DNA from: Amycolatopsis lurida
Lineage (GTDB): Bacteria > Actinomycetota > Actinomycetes > Mycobacteriales > Pseudonocardiaceae
Assembly: GCF_900105055.1 (NCBI RefSeq)
Contig: NZ_FNTA01000004.1
Coordinates: 7,533,501 to 7,597,500, forward strand
DNA: 64,000 bases
Direction of reading: 5' to 3'
The stretch's first letter is position 1; each line of letters opens with the position of its first letter. The notes beneath the pieces are model-generated. The model had not been told where the DNA came from, ran no database searches, and was given only the letters and a program-made list of their open reading frames with translations. Of this stretch, positions 33,006-43,839 are shown in pieces. The position numbers and the translations under genes are program-made.

Positions 33006-34298
33006 ATGTTCGGGATCATCAGGCCGTGCCGCCACCGGCTTTCCGCGGGTCTGCACGCGGACTGGCTCGCCCATCTCTGCGGCCTTTGCCTGGCGTTGCG
33101 GGACGAACACGGACATCTCGCCCGAATGGTGACGAACTATGACGGACTGATCATCTCGGCGCTCGTCGAAGCCCAGTCACCGCGTGCGGAAGGACGTCGT
33201 GACGCCGGCCCTTGCCCACTTCGGGCGATGAAGGGGACTTCGGTCGCGAAGGGCGGGGGTGCCCAGCTGGCGGCGGCGGTCTCCCTCGTGCTGGCCTCGG
33301 CCAAGATCAGCGACCACGTCGAGGACCGCGACGGCGCCTTCGCGCGGCGTTCCGTCGCACTCGCCGCGAGGCGGGTCGCGACGCGCTGGGCGGATCAGGG
33401 AAGCCGCACGGGAATCCGGGTCGGCTTCGACACGACGGTCCTGACCGAGGCCGTCGACCGGCAGGCCGAGATCGAGAACGCCGTCCGCCTCGGCGATTCG
33501 GCCGTCCTCGCCACCGAACCCGCCGAGCTGGCGACGGCGGCCGCGTTCGCGCACACCGCGGTCCTGGCGGGCCGCCCCGGGAACGCGGCGCCGCTGGCCG
33601 AGGCCGGCCGCCTGTTCGGCAGGGCCGCGCATCTGCTCGACGCCGTCGAAGACCTCGCGGAGGACGAGGCCGCCGGTGCGTGGAACCCGCTGACGGTCAC
33701 CGGGACCGGGCTCGCCGAGGCGCGGCGGCTGTGCGACGACGCCGTGCTCGGTGTCGAACTCGCCCTTCGCGAGGTGAAGTTCGACCAGCCCGAGCTGGTG
33801 CACGCGCTGCTGGTGCACGAGCTGCGACAGGCGGTGCGGCGCGCCTTCGGGCACAACCTCACCGGCCACGGCCACGGCCACGGGCACGGCCCGCAGCAGC
33901 CGCCGCCGGGCTGGATCGGGCCCGGGCCTCAGCCGCAACAACATCCTCACCAGCCTTATCCGCCCCACCAGTACCCGCAGGGCGGCTACCAGCCTCCGCC
34001 TCCGCCGGCGGGCGCTCCCGGTGGCGGAGGCCCGCCGCAGGAGCCGCCGAAGAAGAAGGGCAAGCACCGCGGCGAGGGCGGGCCGGTCGATGGTCAGGGC
34101 GGTGGCTGCTGGGTCCCGAAGTTCCGGGTCCCGCCGAAACCGAGGAACTTCTTCTTCGGCTGCGCCGTGGCGACCTACATGTGCTGTTCGTGCCAGTTCT
34201 GCTGCCGCGATCCCTTCCCCGGCCCGTGGAGCGGCAAGCCCAACAGCAGCTGCGACTGCGACTGTGACTGCTGTTCCTGCTGTGACTGTTCCTGCTGA
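33006..34298 (+). CDS. DUF5685 family protein with proline-rich linker and cysteine-rich tail
   Basis: 430 residues. The N-terminus MFGIIRPCRHRLSAGL, with HLCGLCLALRDEHG soon after, is the DUF5685 signature, with Cys pairs near residues 8 and 26. The first 280 residues are helical. Residues 290-365 are rich in Pro, Gln, His and Gly (HGHGHGHGPQQPPPG). The last 65 residues have more than 18 cysteines, ending in CDCDCDCCSCCDCSC. Such a tail should bind metal or be cross-linked. The start follows GGGGAG by seven bases; an in-frame earlier start at 32991 is unsupported. Function unknown. Confidence 0.78.
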   Translation: MFGIIRPCRHRLSAGLHADWLAHLCGLCLALRDEHGHLARMVTNYDGLIISALVEAQSPRAEGRRDAGPCPLRAMKGTSVAKGGGAQLAAAVSLVLASAKISDHVEDRDGAFARRSVALAARRVATRWADQGSRTGIRVGFDTTVLTEAVDRQAEIENAVRLGDSAVLATEPAELATAAAFAHTAVLAGRPGNAAPLAEAGRLFGRAAHLLDAVEDLAEDEAAGAWNPLTVTGTGLAEARRLCDDAVLGVELALREVKFDQPELVHALLVHELRQAVRRAFGHNLTGHGHGHGHGPQQPPPGWIGPGPQPQQHPHQPYPPHQYPQGGYQPPPPPAGAPGGGGPPQEPPKKKGKHRGEGGPVDGQGGGCWVPKFRVPPKPRNFFFGCAVATYMCCSCQFCCRDPFPGPWSGKPNSSCDCDCDCCSCCDCSC

Positions 34299-34349
34299 TC
34301 CGACCAGGCGAAACGGAAACTGTCGGACCCAGCGCCTACTCTGGTGGAC

Positions 34350-36506
<2,157 letters not shown>

Positions 36507-36540
36507 CAGGTCCAGCACCGGGGATGTCCCGTGACCGACC

Positions 36541-36664
36541 GGACGACACGCGTGATCCGGCGGACGACACGCGTGACTGATCGGACGACACGACCGCGGC
36601 CGGGTTCGGCCACGAGTCGTCCGTCTGATCACGCGTGTCGTCCGTTCGATCACACGTGTCGTCC
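36541..36664. repeat. Array of 21-bp units, three direct then three inverted
   Basis: GGACGACACG begins at 36541, 36562 and 36583, exactly 21 bp apart. The inverted GTCGTCC begins at 36616, 36637 and 36658, also 21 bp apart. The core ACACGCGTG occupies positions 6-14 of the full direct units, the same phase as in the array at 17462-17616, while the first five bases differ. It lies between the convergent uvrB and S37 peptidase genes. Confidence 0.85.
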
Positions 36665-36683
36665 ACCGGATCACGACGGCCGG

Positions 36684-38093
36684 TCAGAGGCGACGGCGTT
36701 CCAGCATGGTCAGGTCGGCGTCGAAGTCCGGGAACCCGGCGGGCACCGAACGCGTGCTGACACCCGGGGAGACCGGAGGCAGACCGGCCCACCGCCGCAC
36801 GGTGTTCGTCGCTTCGGCGGCCTGGGCCGCGGGAAGCTGCGAGATCCGGGCGCCGTGGTTCCCGCCCGGCACCGTGTAGCTGTAGGAATCCTTCGTGCCG
36901 AAGCCGAGCTTGAACGGCTCCGCACTCCACGGGTCGTTCTCGCCGTTGACGAACATCAGCCGCTTCCCCTGGGACTTCACCCAGAAGTCGATATCCGGCA
37001 TCGCCAGATGATCGAATCGCGGGATGTCGACCGACTTCGGCACGAACGTCCGCGACACGTTGGAGCCGGGATAGCGCAGCAGATCCCGCAGATAGCCTTC
37101 GTAGGACTCGGGGGCGCCGAGCTGGTAGGCCGCCTGGAAGTAGTACGGGACGTAGACCTCGAGGTTCTGGTCGGAGTAGGTGTTGAGGCTCTCGACGCGT
37201 TCGAACCAGGCGTAGATCTCCGCCGCCGGAGCACCGGCCTTCGGGATCGTCGCGCAGTCCGACTGCCTCTGGTACTGCCAGAAGGCGAAGTACGAGTCGA
37301 TCACGGAGATCTCCAGCGACACGTCCGCCGAGCCGACGGTCTTAAACGTGTAGCCGTTCTTGGCCGCGTCGGCGGCGGCGAGCGCCGCGAACTCGGGACG
37401 CCGGGTCAGCACGTCCCGCTGGATCGCCTTCAGCGCCGACCGGCACGACGGGTCGTCGCCGACGTTCGCCAGGAAGCGGTTGTAGCGGTCGTGCGCGTTG
37501 ATGACGTCGTTGGGCGCGACGTACGGGATCGTCGCGTCGACGTCTTCCGGGAAAAACCTACGGAAGTAGGTCGCCGTCATGCCGCCTTTGCTGCCGCCCG
37601 TCGCGAGCCACTTGCCCGGATAGATCCGCTTGAACGCCTCGACGGCACGGTGCTGATCGGCGGCGGCCTGCCAGATCGTCAGCTGCTTGCCCCAGTCCGG
37701 ATGGTCCGGCCGGGAGGGGGTGAAGAACCGGTACTCCATGGACAGCTGGTTGCCGTCGACGATCTGGGTCGGCTCCGAGCGGTTGGGTGATTGCGAGACG
37801 TTGTACCCGCTCGTGTACACCACGGTCGGCGACCGGAATTCCTTGTGCAGCAAGGTGAACCGCTGCTGGAAGGTGCCGCGGTCGGGCCTGTGATGGTCGA
37901 CCGGCTGGGTATAGGTGAGTTTGAAGAACCGGTACCCGGCCGGCGCCGGATTCTCCGAGACGACGGTCAGCCCGGGTATCCGCCCGAGCGCGTCCTCGAT
38001 GTCCCCGGGTGCCGCCTGCGCGGCCGGGGACAGCCCGGCCAGTGCGAGAACGGTTGTCGCCAGAACCGACCACGCGGCCGTGAGCTTCCGCAT
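36684..38093 (-). CDS. Secreted S37-family prolyl tri/tetrapeptidyl aminopeptidase-like protein
   Basis: 469 residues. A Sec signal peptide (MRKLTAAWSVLATTVLALAG, cleavage after AQA) shows export. The mature enzyme matches peptidase family S37 from Streptomyces, which removes tripeptides from proteins: the nucleophile is in LATGGSKGGMTATYF, the acid in FVNGENDPWSAEPF, and the His in VPGGNHGARI. Other family stretches are FFKLTYTQPVDHHRPDRGTF and TIPYVAPNDVINAHD. The start at 38093 has GGGAGG upstream. It is alone on its strand; the 21-bp array lies just after its stop. Confidence 0.9.
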   Translation of the reverse strand: MRKLTAAWSVLATTVLALAGLSPAAQAAPGDIEDALGRIPGLTVVSENPAPAGYRFFKLTYTQPVDHHRPDRGTFQQRFTLLHKEFRSPTVVYTSGYNVSQSPNRSEPTQIVDGNQLSMEYRFFTPSRPDHPDWGKQLTIWQAAADQHRAVEAFKRIYPGKWLATGGSKGGMTATYFRRFFPEDVDATIPYVAPNDVINAHDRYNRFLANVGDDPSCRSALKAIQRDVLTRRPEFAALAAADAAKNGYTFKTVGSADVSLEISVIDSYFAFWQYQRQSDCATIPKAGAPAAEIYAWFERVESLNTYSDQNLEVYVPYYFQAAYQLGAPESYEGYLRDLLRYPGSNVSRTFVPKSVDIPRFDHLAMPDIDFWVKSQGKRLMFVNGENDPWSAEPFKLGFGTKDSYSYTVPGGNHGARISQLPAAQAAEATNTVRRWAGLPPVSPGVSTRSVPAGFPDFDADLTMLERRRL

Positions 38094-38162
38094 CCATGCC
38101 CTCCCCATCGGGACCTGTTGAGCGGTCGGATACTCACAGAGTCCCCGCCGGTGGGCAATCGC

Positions 38163-38936
38163 CTATCCGGTCGAGCCGCGCAGGACCCTCTCGACGTAGG
38201 CCTTGATGGCGGCGAGCGCCTCGGGGGAGCTCCACAGTTCGAGGACGTGGGCGTCGTCGCCGGTGCGGTGCTCGGCGATCCGCTCGTGGAACGGCCGATG
38301 CAGTTGTGCTTTCGTGTGCGCGTACGCGGCCGTCGGGATCTCGGCGAGCTTCCGGGCCACCTCCACCGCCCGCCCGACGACGTTCTCGGGCGCGGTCACC
38401 TCGTTCACCAGGCCGAGCCGGAGCGCTTCCGCGGGCAGGTGGGTTTCGCCGAGGAACGCGAGCTCGGCGAGGACGTCGGCGCCGAACCCGGAGCGCAGGA
38501 TCTCCAGCGCCGCCAACGGGAACGGCACGCCGACGAGCAGCTCGGTGATCCCGATCCGGCCGGGGCCGTCGGCGAGGACACGGCGGTCGCAGGCGGCGGC
38601 GAGCACCGCCCCGCCGGCGATCGCGTGCCCGTTGACGGCCGCGACCACCGGGCCGGGGAAGCCGAAGACCGAGAGGAACGCGTCCGACAGCGCGGGCAGG
38701 AAGTCCTCGATGTAGTCCGCGCCGCCGTCGTGTACTCGTCGCAGGTCGACACCCGCCGAGAAGATGCCGCCGGTACCGGTCAGCACGACGCCGCGATGGC
38801 CGCCGAGCTGGACGTCTTCGAGCCGGACGATCAGCTCCTGGCAGAACTCGGTGTCGAGGGTGTTCGCCTTGCCGTGCTGCAGGGTGACGACGGCGATCCC
38901 GCCTTCGTCGTCCACGCGGATCGAAGAGGTGGCCAT
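38163..38936 (-). CDS. Enoyl-CoA hydratase/isomerase family protein
   Basis: 257 residues with the crotonase fold. The oxyanion-hole residues lie in GGIFSAGVDLRRV and VNGHAIAGGAVLAAACDRRV. The usual catalytic Glu positions are GRIGITELLVGVPFP, so one glutamate is present; whether it is a true hydratase is unclear. C-terminal helices are normal in length. A TACGGT box six bases before the ATG suggests a leaderless transcript. No other fatty-acid or CoA genes are adjacent. Confidence 0.9.
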   Translation of the reverse strand: MATSSIRVDDEGGIAVVTLQHGKANTLDTEFCQELIVRLEDVQLGGHRGVVLTGTGGIFSAGVDLRRVHDGGADYIEDFLPALSDAFLSVFGFPGPVVAAVNGHAIAGGAVLAAACDRRVLADGPGRIGITELLVGVPFPLAALEILRSGFGADVLAELAFLGETHLPAEALRLGLVNEVTAPENVVGRAVEVARKLAEIPTAAYAHTKAQLHRPFHERIAEHRTGDDAHVLELWSSPEALAAIKAYVERVLRGSTG

Positions 38937-38978
38937 GGCCCGACCGTACCCGAGCCCGCGACGATCTACAGTGGACCG

Positions 38979-39401
38979 CTAGTCCCGCAGCCGCACGGTG
39001 ACCGTCGGGCTGAAGGACCGCTTGCGGTTCCAGCCGGTCTCGGCGCCGATGCTGAGCTGGATGGCGCGGTCGGCGGGCGCCCAGTAGCCGGTGCGCACGA
39101 AGTAGGCGTCCATCGAACACAGCCTGGCGCAGGACTTGCGGTTGCAGATCGTCTCCCAGCCCCACTGCCTGCCGCTCTCCTCGACGCCGTTGCGCCGGAC
39201 GAAAAGATGCGGATTTCCGATTTCGCGGCAGTAGGCGCTGCCCTCGGAGATGTAGAGGACCCCGTCGATCTTGTAGAACCGATTGTTGTCGAGAAGCGTC
39301 ACCTGGCCCGAGACGGCGAATCCGACCCGGCCGCCTTTGCCTGCGCTCATGGTCCAATCAAGAGAGAATTCTTGGACCGGTGTCTCGACTGACTGGGTCA
39401 T
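38979..39401 (-). CDS. Hypothetical protein with four conserved-looking cysteines
   Basis: 140 residues, start MTQSVETPVQEFSLDWTMSA at 39401 with GGGGA eight bases upstream. Mostly beta (VGFAVSGQVTLLDNNRFYKI). Four cysteines lie in YCREIGNP and ICNRKSCARLCSMD, which could form disulfides or bind metal. No signal peptide. I do not recognise a family. A longer frame reaching 39542 lacks support. Confidence 0.55.
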   Translation of the reverse strand: MTQSVETPVQEFSLDWTMSAGKGGRVGFAVSGQVTLLDNNRFYKIDGVLYISEGSAYCREIGNPHLFVRRNGVEESGRQWGWETICNRKSCARLCSMDAYFVRTGYWAPADRAIQLSIGAETGWNRKRSFSPTVTVRLRD

Positions 39402-39587
39402 GGTGACATCCCCGCTTTCCGCTCGCGTCGGCACCTTTCCACTGAAGATAAGGATTTCCCGGAGGTCCCCGAAGATGAATGCGAGGTTTTCACCCAATGG
39501 GTCGATGATCGGAAAATCGATGTTCTCATGCGCATGAAACACCGGTTACCGGCGCTAATGGGTGAAGGTCGCCACGGCCAGTGAAAA

Positions 39588-39634
39588 CCGGGGCCCACCA
39601 GGGAAGAGGATTTCGTCTTCCCGGTGGACCCCGG
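39588..39634 (-). terminator. Terminator of the ABC-2 permease/fusion operon
   Basis: A stem of about 19 bp: CCGGGGTCCACCGGGAAGA pairs with TCTTCCCTGGTGGGCCCCGG on the minus strand, loop CGAAATCC, followed by TTTTC. It lies 24 bp after the permease stop on the minus strand and has the hairpin-plus-T-run form of an intrinsic terminator. Confidence 0.85.
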
Positions 39635-39658
39635 CGCTTTTCCGGTACGGAAACGCTC

Positions 39659-40618
39659 TCAGCTGGTGATGTCCTTCGTCGCGAACCGGCGGCCCGCCAG
39701 AAGGAAGAAGACCGTGCCGTACAACGCCGCGGACAGCATGCCGTTGGCCATGTTCGTCCAGTCGATGTCGGTCGAGATCAGGTCCATCCACGAGAACGCG
39801 AAATGCGTCGGCAGGTAGTCGCGCAACCCCTCCAACGCGGTGATCTGGTCGAGGATCTGCGAGACGATCGCGACGATCACCGCGCCGCCGACGGCGCCCA
39901 GCGGGGCATCGGTGGCGACCGAGAGCAGCATCGCCAGACCGGCCACCCACGCCAGCTGCAGGATGATGTAGATCGTCGCGAGCCCCATGGCGACGAGACT
40001 GTCGCCGAACGTCACCGCGTCCCCGGTCGGGCTGATCGCGTCGCCCGCGCCGTACCAGATGACGCCGACCACCAGTGAAACCAGCGGCAACAGGATCAGC
40101 GCGACCGCGGACAGGATGCCGGAGACGATCGCCTTCTGCCGCAGCACTCGATGCCGGGGGACCGGCATCGCGAGCAAGTACTTCAGGCTCGACCACGACG
40201 CCTCGCTCGCGATCGTGTCGCCGTAGAACAACGCCACGATCATCGGGAGCAGGAACGTCCCCGAGACGAACAGCGCGAGCACCACGAAGTTCGGCGCGCT
40301 CGCGGTGGCGAGGTCGACGAAGCCGCCGCTGCGGCGGTTCGGATTGGCCTGCCCGATCTCGAACGCGATCACCAGGATGAACGGCAGCAGCGCGACGAAC
40401 CCCAGCATCAGCTGGGTCCGCCGCCGTTTGAGCTGCCGTTTCAGTTCGACGCCGAGCCGCAGCGTCCGGTCGGCGCGGTACCCCGCCACGGCCCCGTCGG
40501 GACCGACCTCGGTCGGTTCGTGCGACGCGACCTCCGTCAGCTCCAGCAGTGCCGCCGGATCGGTGTGCACGCCGTGATCCGCCCGGGTCGCCGGGCCGGA
40601 ACCATTGGTCTTACTCAC
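39659..40618 (-). CDS. ABC-2 type transporter permease
   Basis: 319 residues, six membrane helices beginning at about residue 70 (TQLMLGFVALLPFILVIAFE). The amino-terminal 65 residues are cytoplasmic and acidic. SSLKYLLAMPVPRHRVLRQK is the coupling-helix region typical of ABC-2 permeases. The GTG start at 40618 overlaps the end of the upstream hydrolase/ATPase gene by eight bases, so the two are cotranslated and the fusion's ATPase domain is the obvious partner. Together they form an exporter whose cargo is unknown. A terminator follows. Confidence 0.9.
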   Translation of the reverse strand: MSKTNGSGPATRADHGVHTDPAALLELTEVASHEPTEVGPDGAVAGYRADRTLRLGVELKRQLKRRRTQLMLGFVALLPFILVIAFEIGQANPNRRSGGFVDLATASAPNFVVLALFVSGTFLLPMIVALFYGDTIASEASWSSLKYLLAMPVPRHRVLRQKAIVSGILSAVALILLPLVSLVVGVIWYGAGDAISPTGDAVTFGDSLVAMGLATIYIILQLAWVAGLAMLLSVATDAPLGAVGGAVIVAIVSQILDQITALEGLRDYLPTHFAFSWMDLISTDIDWTNMANGMLSAALYGTVFFLLAGRRFATKDITS

Positions 40619-43502
40619 CCTTCGAGTCCTCTCCGACCAGCTGCAGGAACGCGTCTTCCAGACGGCGCCGCGGCCCGGCCTGCTCGACCGCGACCCCGGC
40701 CCGCACCAGGACGGCGACCGCCTCGGCACGCGCGAGACCGTCGAGATCCGCGTGGACCAGCTCCCCGTCGACGTCGACGCCGGAAACGCCGCCAACCTTC
40801 CGCAGCGCTTCGGCCGCTTCGGCGGGCTTGTCGACGCGGAACGTCGCCTCGCCACTGGACGCGGCCAGCTCGCCGACCTCGCCCGAGGCGACCAGCATGC
40901 CGCGGTGCATCACGACCACGTGCGTACAGGTCTGCTCGACCTCGGCCAGCAGGTGGCTCGACACCACCACGGTGCGCCCGGTCGCCGCGTAGCGCTGGAG
41001 CACCTCACGCATCTGGTGGATCTGAGGCGGGTCGAGCCCGTTGGTCGGTTCGTCGAGCACCATGAGCTCCGGCAGGCCGAGCATCGCCTGCGCGATCGCG
41101 AGCCGTTGCCGCATGCCCTGGCTGTAGGTGCGGACCCGCCGGTTCACCGCGTCGCCGAGCCCGGCGATCTCCAGTGCCTCGGCGAAATGCGCCTTGTCCC
41201 TCGGGCGGCCCGTGCTCGCCCAGTACAGCTCCAGGTTCTCCTTGCCGGACAGATGCGGCAGGAAGCCGGAACCCTCCACAAAGGACCCGATCCGGGACAG
41301 CACCGGCGCGCCGGGCGCGATCAGATGGCCGAACACGCGGATGGTGCCCGCGGTCGGCGTGATGAGCCCCATCAGCATGCGAAGGGTCGTCGTCTTGCCC
41401 GCGCCGTTGGGCCCGAGCAGCCCGAGCACCTGACCGGGTTCGACCCGGAACGACAGATCCTTCACCGCGACGAACCCGCCCGCGTAGGCCTTGCGCAGAC
41501 CTTCGATCACCAGCGGGGTCTTCGCCAGGCTCTCGTCGACGTCGTGGGCACGGCGGCGGCGGAACGCGGCGATCACGGTGATCGCGATCCCCGCGAGCAG
41601 CGTTCCGGCGATCCCGAGCAGCTGCGCGGTGGGCGCGCCCGCGCCGACCGAGTTACCGGGGACGACCGGCACGCCGAGCCGCCCGCCGTCCGCCAGTCCG
41701 ATGCGGAACACGGCGGGCTCCACCGGCGTCGCGAACGCCTGGTCCGTCGTGGCGACCACCAGCCGCAGTGTGTGCCCCGCTTCCAAGGGCCGCACGATGC
41801 CCGGCAGGGTCACCGTCACCTCGACCGGGCTGCCGTCGGCGGGCAGACCGGAGACCCGGAAGGGGGCGACGGAGTTGGCCGGAAGCGTGCGGACACCTTC
41901 CGAGTTGACGTCGTAGAGCTTCGCGAACAGGACGGCTTCCTGCTGAGGAGCTGCGGTGGAGGGGTCGGCCGAAATCTGGAGCCGGACCGTCGACGAACCG
42001 GCCGCGATCGTCTGCGCGTCGAGCGGCGGTGTCGCGAATTGCGCGGCCTGCCCCGGCGGGTCCAGGCTGAACAGTCCGGACAGGCGGGACGAACCCGCCA
42101 CCGCTCCGTTCAGACCGGGGATCCCGCTCACCGCGGCGGGATTGCCACCGGCGGGGCGCACGACCGGCTGGGCCGGGCCCGCCAAGGTGAACTGCCGCCG
42201 TTCGGTGGCGTCCCCGGTCGCTCCCGGGTACGCCGGTGCGGTCACGGTCCGGACCGAAGGCGCGCCGTTGGCCCGCAGGGTGCCCTGGATGTCGTAGCTG
42301 AACCCGGTGCCGGGATCGGTGCCCTGCCCGGTGAGGGAGAACTTGAGGAAGTCGGCGATCTGCGCGCGCAGTTTCTGCCCGGGCTTCCCGCCGTCGTGGC
42401 CGCCGGTGTACCAGATCGTGCGGACCTTGCCGCCCGCCGCGGTGATCTGCCGGGCGGTCGCGTCGGACTGGTCCAAGCCGAACAGCGTGTCACTTTCGCC
42501 CTGTACCAGCAGGGTCGGCACGGTGATCTGGTCCGTCACGGACGCGGGGGAGACCCGGCGGAGCAGGTCGACCGTCTTCTGGCTCGCCTTCCCCGTGGTG
42601 GCGAGCTCGGTGTAGGCCTGGCAGACGTCCGCGGTGAACCGTCCACAAGGGTCGGCAGGGCCGGACGGTGGCCGCTGCCCGTTCTGGCCACCGAGCGGCA
42701 GCGACTGCGCCGCGGCACCCGCCGCGCCGGTGCCCTGCGCCGCGCCTGATTCGCTCGTCTCGTCACCCGCTTCGGGTGCGTCGTTGGCGGGGGAGCCGCT
42801 CTGCGCGGCGCCGGAACCGGCGGAGAAGAAGATGCCCGCCCACGACTTCTTGAAGACGCCGTCCGCGGTGAACGCGCCGGCGGCCGGAGTCGTGGCGTTC
42901 GGCGCGGCCGGAGCGGCGGCGTTCGGGAAGAGGCCTTGGGCGAGGTCGTTGTAGGTGATCACCGGCGCGATCGCGTCGACCCGCTTGTCGGTCCCGGCGA
43001 GCAGCAGCGAAAGCGCGCCACCGTAGGAAGCGCCGGACACGGCCACCTTCGGGTCGCCGTTCTCTTTGAGGACCTCGGGGCGCGCGGCCAGGCCGTCGAT
43101 CAGCTTCTTGGCGTCGGCGACCTCGCGGTCGGGGTCGTTCAGCGCGATCTTCCCGGTGCTGCGGCCGAAACCGCGCGCGGACCAGGTCAGCACGACGAAG
43201 CCCTTTTCGGCGAGTTCGCGGGCTTCGGTGGTGACACTGTTCTTGTCCCCGCCGAAACCGTGGGCGAGCAGAACGGCCGGAGCCGGGGTCTGTTCGGGCA
43301 GGTACGTGGTCGTGTCGATCTTCACGATCTCGGACGAGCCCGGGGTTTCGGGCAGGTCGAGGGTCGTGTCCTGGGTTCTGACCGCGGACGGGGCGGGTTC
43401 GCTGTTCGTCCACACGACGGCCGCGGCGGCCAGGACCACCACGACCGCGGCGAGCGCGGTGAGCTTCGCGCTTCGCGTGCGAGGGAGCGGGATTCGGGGC
43501 AC
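40611..43502 (-). CDS. Fusion of an outside alpha/beta hydrolase (CocE/X-Pro peptidase type) with an ABC ATPase
   Basis: 963 residues. A signal anchor at about 10-30 is followed by a hydrolase domain (about 55-400): APAVLLAHGFGGDKNSV, nucleophile in AVSGASYGGALSL, acid in LVQGESDTLFG, His in WYTGGHDGG. An Ala/Pro/Gly-rich insert lies inside it. A beta-sandwich like that of CocE/X-prolyl peptidases follows (about 420-620), then one membrane helix (LLGIAGTLLAGIAITVIAAF), then a complete cytoplasmic ABC ATPase: GLLGPNGAGKTTT, YSQGMRQRLAIAQA, ELMVLDEPTNGLD. The GTG start at 43502 lies six bases after a TACGGT box. It is cotranslated with the ABC-2 permease. A secreted enzyme is thus physically tied to an exporter motor. 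Confidence 0.88.
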   Translation of the reverse strand: MPRIPLPRTRSAKLTALAAVVVVLAAAAVVWTNSEPAPSAVRTQDTTLDLPETPGSSEIVKIDTTTYLPEQTPAPAVLLAHGFGGDKNSVTTEARELAEKGFVVLTWSARGFGRSTGKIALNDPDREVADAKKLIDGLAARPEVLKENGDPKVAVSGASYGGALSLLLAGTDKRVDAIAPVITYNDLAQGLFPNAAAPAAPNATTPAAGAFTADGVFKKSWAGIFFSAGSGAAQSGSPANDAPEAGDETSESGAAQGTGAAGAAAQSLPLGGQNGQRPPSGPADPCGRFTADVCQAYTELATTGKASQKTVDLLRRVSPASVTDQITVPTLLVQGESDTLFGLDQSDATARQITAAGGKVRTIWYTGGHDGGKPGQKLRAQIADFLKFSLTGQGTDPGTGFSYDIQGTLRANGAPSVRTVTAPAYPGATGDATERRQFTLAGPAQPVVRPAGGNPAAVSGIPGLNGAVAGSSRLSGLFSLDPPGQAAQFATPPLDAQTIAAGSSTVRLQISADPSTAAPQQEAVLFAKLYDVNSEGVRTLPANSVAPFRVSGLPADGSPVEVTVTLPGIVRPLEAGHTLRLVVATTDQAFATPVEPAVFRIGLADGGRLGVPVVPGNSVGAGAPTAQLLGIAGTLLAGIAITVIAAFRRRRAHDVDESLAKTPLVIEGLRKAYAGGFVAVKDLSFRVEPGQVLGLLGPNGAGKTTTLRMLMGLITPTAGTIRVFGHLIAPGAPVLSRIGSFVEGSGFLPHLSGKENLELYWASTGRPRDKAHFAEALEIAGLGDAVNRRVRTYSQGMRQRLAIAQAMLGLPELMVLDEPTNGLDPPQIHQMREVLQRYAATGRTVVVSSHLLAEVEQTCTHVVVMHRGMLVASGEVGELAASSGEATFRVDKPAEAAEALRKVGGVSGVDVDGELVHADLDGLARAEAVAVLVRAGVAVEQAGPRRRLEDAFLQLVGEDSKGE

Positions 43503-43689
43503 GGAATGACCGTATTTCACGGAAGCTGAGAACCGCTTCCCCGGCACACACGAACCACACAAGGGTGACTGTTAGGCCGCCACCGGAACGGGTACTCAAG
43601 AAGAGAGAAGAGGTGGGTGTGACGGGAGTTACGCCATCTTCTTGGTGACAAGGGCAACCTTAACTGGCGTCATGCGTACAGACAGGTCA

Positions 43690-43830
43690 AACTGGACCAG
43701 CTGTGAGGGGAGTATTCCTTCGCGGCGGTGTCGTCAGCACGGTGGCCTTCGCAGGCCCCCGGCACCGTCGGCCGGTTTCGCACCGGCGGAAGAGACCTCC
43801 GGTTAGTTGCTGCTGTGCACTATCCGGAGG
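43690..43830 (+). ncRNA. Manganese riboswitch (yybP-ykoY family) controlling the TerC gene
   Basis: The leader holds the two conserved marks of the yybP-ykoY aptamer: GAGGGGAGTA at 43705-43713 region and GGAAGAGACC at 43788-43797, joined by GC-rich helices. Family members sense Mn2+ and commonly precede TerC/Alx-type genes, which is the gene here. CCTCCGG (43796-43802), at the aptamer's 3' strand, is exactly complementary to CCGGAGG (43824-43830), the ribosome-binding site. Without metal the site would be hidden; with metal the aptamer would claim the strand and free it. The switch mechanism is inference. Confidence 0.82.
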
Positions 43831-43839
43831 GTTGGATAC

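Noticed and set aside
43807-43839. Upstream in-frame start for TerC at 43807
   Set aside because: It would place the start inside the riboswitch; the ATG at 43840 has a strong ribosome site and matches the family.
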